From DTJG01 sp964532995 (GTDB taxonomy: Bacteria > Ratteibacteria > UBA8468 > B48-G9 > DTJG01), in assembly GCA_964532995.1 (NCBI GenBank), contig CAZHJN010000035.1:1-19601 (forward strand): 19,601 nt of DNA. The letters are read 5' to 3'. The translations under genes and the position numbers were made by a program. The notes beneath the pieces are model-generated. The model was not told where the DNA came from, made no database searches, and was given only the letters and a program-made list of their open reading frames with translations. Each line of letters opens with the position of its first letter. Within the stretch, counting starts at the first letter, position 1. Positions 8,542 to 15,236 of the stretch are shown here, piece after piece.

Positions 8542-10255
8542 ATGTCTGAAAACCTGTCATTGCTATACTTGTTGATTGAGGCGGAACCTGCATGTATTGC
8601 ATAATGCGCCATGCCACTTCCTTGAAGACCGGCGCAGCCACGGCTCCACCATAATAAGCACCCACCGGTTCATCCACATTAACAAGGATGGAAATCTTTG
8701 GATCTTCAAGTGGGATAAAGCCAAGAAATGACGCAATAAACTTGCTGTGAGAATAAGCACCGTTTATAAATTTCTGGCCTGTGCCGGTTTTACCGCAGAT
8801 TGAATATCCATGAATTTTCGCCTTTACAGCGGTTCCTTCTTCACTGACAACTCTTGCGAGAATTGAATTCAGAGTCATAATATTTTCGCTGGTAATAAGT
8901 GGTTCACCTGTAACAGCAGAATGCAGAAGCGACGAATCAGATGATTCCACCTTTTTCAAAACATGCGGCCTCACAAGATATCCGCCGTTTGCAAACACAG
9001 ATATTGCTCTGATCGCCTGAAGACAGGTCACTCCGACCTCCTGACCTATGGGAATTGCTGTAATTGAATAATCAGACCATCTCTCAACAGACCTGAGAAT
9101 ACCCCGTATTTCCCCTGGAAGGTCAATGCCAGTCAATTCTCCGAAACCGAATTTCTTAATATATTGATAAAGGGTTTCTTCCCCTATTCTCATAGCAAGT
9201 TTAACTGTGCCGATATTGCTTGACTTTATGATAATCTGCTGGAACTCAAGAGGACCATATGGATGAGCGTCATGAAGGATATGACCTCGTATGAACCATT
9301 TGCCTCCCTCACAGTTAAAAACCTCATCAAGTCCTGCCTTTTTTTCTTCAAGAACCGCTGCTGCCGTGACAATTTTGAAAATTGAACCCGGTTCAAAAAG
9401 ATCTGTAACAGCGTAATTTTTTCTGTGTTCCGGCGGAAATCTGGAAGGAACATTAGGATCATAATCCGGTTTGTTAGCCATCGCAAGGATCTCGCCCGTT
9501 TTCGGATCCATCGCAATAACACTGATTTTTTTTGGACAACTTTTCTCCCAGCATTTTTCTATTTCTTCTTCAACAATCTGCTGAATTCTTTCATCTATTG
9601 TAAGATAAATATCCTTCCCTTTTACCGATGATCGAATCACCCTGCTTAAAGAATTCAAAACATTTCCCCGTCCATCTCTGGGAATTGTGATGAGACCTGT
9701 TTCGCCGGAGAGTATATCATTGTACTGCATCTCCACCCCTTCGATTCCAACACCATCAACATTTGTAAAACCAAGAATGTGACATGCCAGTTTCCCTTTT
9801 GGATAGACGCGTTTGTAATCCTCTTCGAAAACAATCCCTTTAAGTTTCTCCTTTTCAATAGCCGTATACTCCTCAACAGTAAGTTTTCTTTTTATCCTCG
9901 GGTATTTCTCTCTGAATTTTTTTTCAATTTCACTTACAGGTATTTTCAATATTGATGCCAGAATTTTCATTGTTTTTTCTCTATCATCAATATGCCTGGT
10001 ATCAACATAAAGAGTTCTTGCAGGAACATCCATTGCAAGTATGTTGCCATTTCGGTCATAAATGGTTCCCCTCTGAGCGGGTAACTGTTGTTCTATAAAC
10101 TGAATCTTCCCGGCAAGCGTGGAGTATTTTTCATACACTATGACCTGCAGATAAAAGAGCCTGCTGATCAGCGCAAAAAAACCAAGGTAGAGAAATATCT
10201 CAACCTGCCTGTTCCGTCTTGAAAATCTATAAGATCTATCTGAGCTCTTCTGCAT
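8519..10255 (-). CDS. ftsI: FtsI, septal peptidoglycan transpeptidase (class B PBP)
   Basis: Division-specific penicillin-binding protein that cross-links new septal wall made by FtsW. Counting from the chosen ATG at 10255 (578 residues): one membrane anchor at about 19-37, a dimerisation/pedestal domain starting with RGTIYDRNG, and the transpeptidase domain with the three active-site motifs SIFK (291-294), SSN (345-347) and KTG (489-491). No PASTA repeats follow. A reading starting at 10333 is open but would overlap ftsL by 98 bases; the ATG at 10255 has AAGGAT upstream and gives the usual short basic cytoplasmic tail. Confidence 0.94.
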   Translation of the reverse strand: MQKSSDRSYRFSRRNRQVEIFLYLGFFALISRLFYLQVIVYEKYSTLAGKIQFIEQQLPAQRGTIYDRNGNILAMDVPARTLYVDTRHIDDREKTMKILASILKIPVSEIEKKFREKYPRIKRKLTVEEYTAIEKEKLKGIVFEEDYKRVYPKGKLACHILGFTNVDGVGIEGVEMQYNDILSGETGLITIPRDGRGNVLNSLSRVIRSSVKGKDIYLTIDERIQQIVEEEIEKCWEKSCPKKISVIAMDPKTGEILAMANKPDYDPNVPSRFPPEHRKNYAVTDLFEPGSIFKIVTAAAVLEEKKAGLDEVFNCEGGKWFIRGHILHDAHPYGPLEFQQIIIKSSNIGTVKLAMRIGEETLYQYIKKFGFGELTGIDLPGEIRGILRSVERWSDYSITAIPIGQEVGVTCLQAIRAISVFANGGYLVRPHVLKKVESSDSSLLHSAVTGEPLITSENIMTLNSILARVVSEEGTAVKAKIHGYSICGKTGTGQKFINGAYSHSKFIASFLGFIPLEDPKISILVNVDEPVGAYYGGAVAAPVFKEVAWRIMQYMQVPPQSTSIAMTGFQTYENKRTD

Positions 10256-10568
10256 GCGCGCTTTTATCCTTTTTTTCAATTTCAGTCTCGGAATTCGCAA
10301 GTGAAATAATTCTCCATGTTTCAGGAATTTCAAGTGAAAGATTCATCTTTTCTGCTCGCTGCTTCACCTTTTCAAGTGAAAGTTCTCTTAAAATCTGACT
10401 TCTATAATACTGATTCCAGTTCTTCAACTGCTTGCAGGTTCTTTCAAGATCAGAGACCCTGTAACCGAGAGCGACTGCCTTGCAATAAATTATCAGATAG
10501 CAAAAAGTAAAAGCCGCCACAAGAAAAAGATTCGTTATCCAGTCCGGCTTCCTTCTTCTGGTTTTCAA
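10236..10568 (-). CDS. ftsL: FtsL-like division protein
   Basis: Small bitopic membrane protein of 110 residues: a very basic N terminus (KTRRRKPD), one hydrophobic span at about residues 12-31, then a region with heptad-like leucine/charged spacing that fits the FtsL leucine-zipper ectodomain. FtsL proteins diverge greatly, so the call rests on size, topology and position between rsmH and ftsI. Its start is TTG, overlapping the rsmH stop as TTGA, and supported by GGGAGG seven bases upstream. The polar C-terminal tail (about residues 92-110) runs into the start of ftsI. Confidence 0.85.
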   Translation of the reverse strand: MKTRRRKPDWITNLFLVAAFTFCYLIIYCKAVALGYRVSDLERTCKQLKNWNQYYRSQILRELSLEKVKQRAEKMNLSLEIPETWRIISLANSETEIEKKDKSAHAEELR

Positions 10569-11437
10569 GGCAGTACCTCCCCAACGCGCATCTTGGCACT
10601 TCTGGCACTCGGATTCATGGTTTTTTCAATTTTACCCGGCACAACAGGTTTCTTTGTAAGCACATTTATTCTTTTTTCTGATTTAAAAAAATTTTTTACA
10701 ATCCTGTCCTCGAGAGAATGATAGGAAATCACAATGATTCTTGCACCTGAAGCAAGAATATTCAGTGCTCCTTTAAGAGCTGTCTCCAGATTTTCAAGTT
10801 CTCTGTTCACAAAAATTCTTATAGCCTGAAACACTCTTGTCGCAGGATGAATACCTGTTCTTTTTCTTATATTTTTAGCCAGAAAATCAGCAAGTTCTCT
10901 CGTTGTTTCAAAAAATTTTTTCTTTCTTTCATCGCATATGAGTCGCGCAATCCTTTCTGCCTCTTTAATTTCACCAAAGGTGAATAAAATTCTTCTTAAC
11001 TGTTCTTTTGAAAATCTGTTTACAACATCATAAGCACTGATTCCATAGTTTCTGTCAAACCTCATATCAAGTGGACCATCCTGCCTGAAACCAAATCCAG
11101 CTTCGGGGTCTGAAATCTGCTCGGAGGAAAATCCAAGATCAAACAGAATGCCATTTGCTTTTTTTATTCCAGTCTCCTGCATTATTCTTTCAATATTCTC
11201 AAAACCATCATTTATAAAGATTACACTGCCAGAAAAATCTGCAAGATATTTTTGTGCTCTCATAATTGCACGAGGATCCTTGTCCACACAAATCATGGTA
11301 CAGCCTTTGTTTGTATATTCAAGTATCGCTCGCGAGTGATGTCCTGTTCCGCATGTGGCGTCTATATAAACATAACCTGGCTGAGGGTTAAGAAAATTTA
11401 TAATTTCCTCAACCATCACAGGCTCATGTTCTCTCAA
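10565..11437 (-). CDS. rsmH: RsmH (MraW), 16S rRNA m4C1402 methyltransferase
   Basis: S-adenosylmethionine-dependent enzyme that methylates N4 of C1402 in 16S rRNA. The 290-residue protein starts with the family pattern HEPVMVEEII, followed by the SAM loop DATCGTGHHSRAIL, the segment LFDLGFSSEQ, DGPLDMRFD, and the C-terminal SYHSLEDRIVKNFF and NPSARSAKMR motifs. Start: TTG at 11437, overlapping the mraZ stop as TTGA; no ATG lies upstream of the conserved HEPV in frame and no strong ribosome site is seen, so translation is probably coupled to mraZ. Confidence 0.95.
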   Translation of the reverse strand: MREHEPVMVEEIINFLNPQPGYVYIDATCGTGHHSRAILEYTNKGCTMICVDKDPRAIMRAQKYLADFSGSVIFINDGFENIERIMQETGIKKANGILFDLGFSSEQISDPEAGFGFRQDGPLDMRFDRNYGISAYDVVNRFSKEQLRRILFTFGEIKEAERIARLICDERKKKFFETTRELADFLAKNIRKRTGIHPATRVFQAIRIFVNRELENLETALKGALNILASGARIIVISYHSLEDRIVKNFFKSEKRINVLTKKPVVPGKIEKTMNPSARSAKMRVGEVLP

Positions 11438-11874
11438 CTGTTCATCAGAGATTCTGCAATTTTTGCGTATGATTCCTGTGCCCTTTTAGAATATGCGTTC
11501 CAGTTTTCCTCTGACCAGATTTCGAGACGATCACCAACACCAATAATTACAACATTTTCAACAAGTCCAGCGTAAACACCAAGATTCTGCGGAAGCGCAA
11601 TTCTGCCCTGTCTGTCAATTTTAGATTCAAACGCTCCGGAAAAAAATAATCTTGTGAATGCTCTTGGATCACCTTTTGTAAATGGAAGAGTTTTCAGTTT
11701 TTCTGTCTGTGCAGTCCACATATTTTCTGGAAACACAAAAAGACAGTTCTCAAGACCTTTTGTTATGAACACACTTTTCACATTATACTGAAATAAACAT
11801 TTTCTGAGTCTTGATGGTATTACAACCCTTCCTTTATCATCAATCTTACACCCGTATTCTCCAATAAACACCAT
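11434..11874 (-). CDS. mraZ: MraZ, dcw-cluster transcriptional regulator
   Basis: DNA-binding protein with two AbrB-like half domains; known MraZ proteins form rings and repress their own dcw promoter. Both signature loops are visible: DDKGRVVIPSRLR in the first half and DRQGRIALPQNL in the second. I choose the ATG at 11874 (146 residues, beginning MVFIGEYGCK), which matches the family start. An in-frame ATG at 11910 lies between the -35 and -10 boxes of the promoter and so would precede the transcript. The repeated TGG boxes over the start codon argue for autoregulation. Confidence 0.95.
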   Translation of the reverse strand: MVFIGEYGCKIDDKGRVVIPSRLRKCLFQYNVKSVFITKGLENCLFVFPENMWTAQTEKLKTLPFTKGDPRAFTRLFFSGAFESKIDRQGRIALPQNLGVYAGLVENVVIIGVGDRLEIWSEENWNAYSKRAQESYAKIAESLMNS

Positions 11875-11893
11875 TTTCTCCCATTTTCTACCA
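11869..11893 (-). promoter_or_regulatory. Three-box MraZ operator candidate
   Basis: Reading the minus strand, TGGTA (11893-11889), TGGGA (11883-11879) and TGGTG (11873-11869) are each separated by the same five bases GAAAA, so the boxes recur every 10 bases on one helix face. MraZ of Escherichia coli is known to bind TGGGN direct repeats with 5-base spacers between promoter and gene. Here the third box includes the G of the mraZ start codon and the second overlaps its ribosome site. Confidence 0.65.
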
Positions 11894-11898
11894 CCTAT

Positions 11899-11927
11899 AT
11901 CTAAAACCATATCTGAATCTTTGTCAA
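11899..11927 (-). promoter_or_regulatory. Promoter of the dcw cluster
   Basis: A perfect TTGACA -35 box (11927-11922 on the minus strand) is followed after 17 bases by TTAGAT (11904-11899), a weak -10 with three matches. The expected transcript start near 11892 gives a leader of about 18 bases before the mraZ ATG at 11874. A perfect 10-bp palindrome GATTATAATC lies just upstream at 11934-11943. Confidence 0.55.
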
Positions 11928-11979
11928 GTCCCTGATTATAATCTGAATTTATCGAAATAATAGCGCAGAACTATTTCAG

Positions 11980-13209
11980 TTATGCTCTCTGTTTTTCTAT
12001 CTTTTCCTGGTATCCACTCTGAATAAATGCTTCAACCGGATCAGCAGGTACTCCAAGTTCAATCCTTGCCTTTGCAACAACCGGTCGCACATCGGCATTT
12101 ATTATGGCGTCATTGAATAACCTGTTGGCAGAAAGTATTTCATCGGCATCCTGGTGCCGGCAGATTTTTTCTGTCTGTACAAGCATTGCTTTTGCAAGAG
12201 AAAGCTGCAGGGAATCAACTGAATGCAGTAGCGCCATAATCCTGTTTTCCCTTCCGCCGCACTGGTCTATCATATATGCCCAGTTTTTATCATTATCAGT
12301 GTTTACAACCACATCTCCTTTTACAAGTTCATAAAAAATCCTTGCCATCTCAGGATTTGGTTCAACTGAATGGTCGTCATCAGCAGCATACCTTGTATTG
12401 AAATGAAATCCACCTTTCATACCTTCTGCGATAATCATAGCCACAATCTGTTCAATGTTTGTGCCGTGGTGGTGATGACCGAGGTCAACAAGGACTCCTG
12501 CATTTTCTCCTAAACTCTTTGCGAGTGCAAAAGATGTTCCCCAGTCAGGAATTGTCGTACTGTAGGTGCCTGGCTCAAAAACCTTATATTCTATCAGAAT
12601 CACAATACCCTTCGGCATCTTTGAATATGATTCAAGCAGACAATTTTTCATCCTTTCATATGCTTTTTTTAGGTCTATCTGACCCGGATACATTGAACCA
12701 TCAGGAAACCACAGAGTAACCACGCGATTGCAAAAATCCTTTGCAATTTTTCCTGCCAGAATCGTTTGTTCAATATATCTTTCCTGAGTTTTCCTGTCAG
12801 GAGATGTAAAACTTCCCATATGAGAACCTGTAAGAAAATATGTTGGATTTACCGCACCAAGTTCAACGCCTCTATCCTTTGCCTCTTTTGCAACCTTCTC
12901 AGCAATCTTATAATCAGCAACCATGCCATCAGTTGAAAAATCCCAGAGCATATGAGTTGCAAATCTTTTTGTGACACCTGTCAGACTGTTAATAAAAGCA
13001 GCATCATCAAGTTTTTCCTCTATGTTTCTTGCTGCACCTGGATAGATATAGCCGCCAAACCTTCCTCCCCCAAATGTTCCAAGGGCCCATCCAGGAATTT
13101 CAATTTGAAATCTTTTTACCGCATCTATCGCCTTTTTTACTCTCTCTTCGCCAAATTCCTCAGAAAGCATTTCCAGACCAATCTCAACCCATTTTTCATT
13201 TTTCGGCAT
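11980..13209 (-). CDS. rhaI: L-rhamnose isomerase family sugar isomerase
   Basis: Metal-dependent aldose-ketose isomerase of the Pseudomonas stutzeri-type L-rhamnose isomerase group, a TIM-barrel enzyme converting L-rhamnose to L-rhamnulose and often accepting other sugars. Recognisable blocks are GWALGTFGGGRFG near the N terminus, YSTTIPDWGTS, LVDLGHHHHGTNIE and GGFHFN. The usual two-metal ligands appear conserved: Glu207, Asp242, His245, His269, the Asp277-279 cluster and Asp315 (numbered from the ATG at 13209). That ATG has AAGGAGG six bases upstream; a TTG six codons earlier is poorer. The 409-residue length is close to the family norm. No rhamnulokinase or aldolase is nearby, so the physiological sugar is uncertain. 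Confidence 0.88.
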   Translation of the reverse strand: MPKNEKWVEIGLEMLSEEFGEERVKKAIDAVKRFQIEIPGWALGTFGGGRFGGYIYPGAARNIEEKLDDAAFINSLTGVTKRFATHMLWDFSTDGMVADYKIAEKVAKEAKDRGVELGAVNPTYFLTGSHMGSFTSPDRKTQERYIEQTILAGKIAKDFCNRVVTLWFPDGSMYPGQIDLKKAYERMKNCLLESYSKMPKGIVILIEYKVFEPGTYSTTIPDWGTSFALAKSLGENAGVLVDLGHHHHGTNIEQIVAMIIAEGMKGGFHFNTRYAADDDHSVEPNPEMARIFYELVKGDVVVNTDNDKNWAYMIDQCGGRENRIMALLHSVDSLQLSLAKAMLVQTEKICRHQDADEILSANRLFNDAIINADVRPVVAKARIELGVPADPVEAFIQSGYQEKIEKQRA

Positions 13210-13219
13210 CTTTTCCTCC

Positions 13220-13285
13220 TTAATCAAGACCTATAGCCTTTCGAAGAATTTTTATCACGTACATTCCAATTAAAATTTTTTTCAT
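13220..13285 (-). CDS. Possible 21-codon leader ORF before rhaI
   Basis: A short open frame ATG...TAA in the rhaI leader would encode a 21-residue hydrophobic and basic peptide beginning MKKILIGMYVIK. Its TAA stop directly joins the GGAGG ribosome site of rhaI, an arrangement that allows coupling. Its own ribosome site is poor, and a frame of this length can arise by chance. Confidence 0.2.
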   Translation of the reverse strand: MKKILIGMYVIKILRKAIGLD

Positions 13286-13309
13286 CGGTGCCCGTGTTTT
13301 GACATCCTA

Positions 13310-13318
13310 ATTATACCA
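13310..13318 (-). promoter_or_regulatory. Extended -10 promoter for rhaI
   Basis: The minus strand reads TGGTATAAT, a perfect extended -10, with its TAA being the stop codon of trmI. A transcript starting near 13303 would have a leader of about 95 bases before the rhaI ATG. No convincing -35 box is seen. Confidence 0.45.
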
Positions 13319-14081
13319 CGATCTTTTTTCCGGTAATAAGATAAGCGGTGTGTCCGACCATAACATCATAAGGCCTCAATCTGTCAGGATTAACCTTGTA
13401 TTTTCTGAAAAGTATCTCGCATATTTCAATATCAGCAACTGGAAGATTTTCAAAACTGCAAATAACTGCTGAAACCTGGTTTGCTGTGGGAACAACTATT
13501 CCAATGGATGAGCCTGCGCAGAGGCAATCAACAATCTTTATCAGGTATTTCTCCGGCTCCCTCACATCAATTATTGCAGCATCAAAATCCTTTTCTCTTA
13601 TGCCATCTTCAATATCTTCTGTAAAAAAACTAACCCTTTTTTCAAGGCCAAAATCCTGTAAAAGTTCCTTTGCTTTCTTTGAAAATTCCTCTCTCCGCTC
13701 GTAAGTGAAAACTCTGCCTGTTTCTCCGACATAATGCGCAAGCAATAATGTCATTGCTCCAGAACCTGTCCCAACCTCAAGAATCCTCATCCCTTCTTTT
13801 ATGCCAAGTTTCAGAATTAAATATCCTGCATCCTTTGGATAGATAATCTGCGTGCTTCTTTTAACATAATGAAGAATGATTTCTTCAAGGGAGGGAATGA
13901 AAAAATAAAGTTTCTGATTTATGTTTGTGTAAACAAAACCACCGGGCTTTTTACCTTCGATTTGACTTAAATCAATAATTCCTTCGTGTGTGCTGAATTT
14001 TTTATTTTCAAGTTTCACAAACCATTTTTTGCCTTCTTCTGACATCAGACAAACGATATCACCTTCTTTTAATATCCTCAT
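13311..14081 (-). CDS. trmI: TrmI, tRNA (adenine-58-N1) methyltransferase
   Basis: SAM-dependent enzyme that makes m1A58 in the tRNA T-loop. From the ATG at 14081 the protein has 256 residues: a small N-terminal beta domain (EGDIVCLMSEEGKKWFV), the SAM loop EVGTGSGAM at about 102-110, AIIDVREPEKY around the catalytic-region Asp172, and the C-terminal RLRPYDVMVGHTAYL motif typical of bacterial and archaeal TrmI. A GTG nine codons upstream is possible, but the ATG has AAGGA seven bases before it. It overlaps queH by 23 bases and is the last gene of the AmmeMemoRadiSam run. Confidence 0.9.
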   Translation of the reverse strand: MRILKEGDIVCLMSEEGKKWFVKLENKKFSTHEGIIDLSQIEGKKPGGFVYTNINQKLYFFIPSLEEIILHYVKRSTQIIYPKDAGYLILKLGIKEGMRILEVGTGSGAMTLLLAHYVGETGRVFTYERREEFSKKAKELLQDFGLEKRVSFFTEDIEDGIREKDFDAAIIDVREPEKYLIKIVDCLCAGSSIGIVVPTANQVSAVICSFENLPVADIEICEILFRKYKVNPDRLRPYDVMVGHTAYLITGKKIVV

Positions 14082-14622
14082 TGATAATTCCTTCTCTTTC
14101 AAGTTCACTGAAAAAACATCCGCAGTATCTCTGGCTGTAAAGATGCCACTTTTTTGCGATGCTTTTTCCTTCCTGATAGAATTGTTTCAAATCAAGCGGT
14201 AAAAATTCAAGATTGTATCTGGCTGCCAAGATCTTCCCTTTCTCTTTTATCAGTTCTAAATCCTGATGGATGCTGGAAAACATGGTGGTGGTGAAAATTT
14301 TTATTCCGAGATTACGAGAAAATAAGGCTGTTTTTTCAAGTCGCATTTCATAACATATAGAGCATCTTTTGCTTTTATCATGGGCAACAGGCAATGTTTT
14401 TGTGAACCAATCAATTATGTTGTACTGAAAATCCCATTCAATGGGTGTTTTCAGTCTTTGAAAAACATAACCTGCTGTCTGGAGTCGCAGTTTATACTCA
14501 TTATACGGATGGATATTCGGATTGTACCAGTATCCAATCGGTTCAAAATCATTTTTAATAAACTCAATTGTTTTGATGGCACATATTCCACAGCACACAT
14601 GCACAACTATTCTATCTTTCAC
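14059..14622 (-). CDS. queH: QueH, epoxyqueuosine reductase
   Basis: QueH (formerly DUF208) catalyses the last step of queuosine synthesis in tRNA, reducing epoxyqueuosine, as a cobalamin-independent replacement of QueG. The 187-residue protein shows the cysteine pattern of the family: Cys10, Cys11 and Cys14 in HVCCGIC, Cys87 and Cys90 in RCSICYEMRL, and YCGC at 166-169. The GTG start at 14622 overlaps the stop of the membrane protein as GTGA and has GGAGGG upstream. Other queuosine genes are not in this window. Confidence 0.92.
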   Translation of the reverse strand: MKDRIVVHVCCGICAIKTIEFIKNDFEPIGYWYNPNIHPYNEYKLRLQTAGYVFQRLKTPIEWDFQYNIIDWFTKTLPVAHDKSKRCSICYEMRLEKTALFSRNLGIKIFTTTMFSSIHQDLELIKEKGKILAARYNLEFLPLDLKQFYQEGKSIAKKWHLYSQRYCGCFFSELEREGIINEDIKRR

Positions 14623-15236
14623 TGAAAAACCCTCCAGAAAAGAGTTCCTGACCAGAAAATAAAAATGGAACCTGTCGCAAACTTAAAGATCCTGGTGTTT
14701 TTTAAGATTTTTTCAAATTTTCTTGAAATTGGTAGTGCAAGCATTGAAATTATTATCAATGGATTGATAAGATTTCCAAGACCAAAAACAAAACCCGAAA
14801 TAGCACCCTGCAGGAAATCAGAGGCGACATAAGCAATATATACAAGCACACTTATAAAAGCGCTGCATGGAATAAAAGCAACCAGAAAGCCGGAAAAACA
14901 CACAAATCTTTTTTTCATTTTTACTCTGAATGATTCCGGAACAAAAAAATTCAAAATGCCCAGAGCAAGAAAAAATAATGCCGCAGATAAGATAGAAATA
15001 CTGCTATTTTTAAAATTTGAAACGAAACTGGCTGAATAACCAACGAGTCCACCTGCAATGGTATACGAAACAATCTTTCCTGAATGAAAAAGAAAAAACT
15101 TCCCGAGCGATTTTTTTATATTTGTTTCTTTTTCAAAAACAAAAGGCAGAAAAACCCATCCACACCATAAAGTGCAAACAGAACCACCGAGAATTACGCC
15201 GCTGAAAAAAAGATTCAGCAAAATCTTCAAGCTCAC
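14619..15236 (-). CDS. TauE/SafE-like (UreH_2) small membrane protein
   Basis: A 205-residue polytopic protein with about six hydrophobic spans. It resembles the UreH_2 / cytochrome c biogenesis transmembrane family, related to CcdA and DsbD: first span with Cys21 and Cys25 (GGSVCTLWCGW), then FHSGKIVSYTIAGGLVGY, and a later IPC motif with Cys124 followed by AYVASDFLQGAISGFVFGLGN. Such proteins carry reducing power or metal/sulfur compounds across the membrane; which applies here cannot be read from sequence. The GTG at 15236 overlaps the MEMO-AMMECR1 stop (GTGA) and has GGAGAG upstream, so it is probably made together with that protein. Confidence 0.8.
   Translation of the reverse strand: MSLKILLNLFFSGVILGGSVCTLWCGWVFLPFVFEKETNIKKSLGKFFLFHSGKIVSYTIAGGLVGYSASFVSNFKNSSISILSAALFFLALGILNFFVPESFRVKMKKRFVCFSGFLVAFIPCSAFISVLVYIAYVASDFLQGAISGFVFGLGNLINPLIIISMLALPISRKFEKILKNTRIFKFATGSIFIFWSGTLFWRVFQ

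Noticed and set aside
10256..10333. Longer FtsI starting at 10333
   Set aside because: It would overlap ftsL by 98 bases; the ATG at 10255 gives the usual short cytoplasmic tail.
11252..11575. Plus-strand open frame of 107 codons
   Set aside because: It runs opposite to rsmH and mraZ, both well supported, and has no recognisable family or ribosome site.
11875..11910. MraZ start at 11910
   Set aside because: It lies between the -35 and -10 boxes, so it would not be on the transcript, and it adds 12 residues absent from the family.
13210..13310. Riboswitch in the rhaI leader
   Set aside because: I see no conserved riboswitch core or stable stems with an expression platform.
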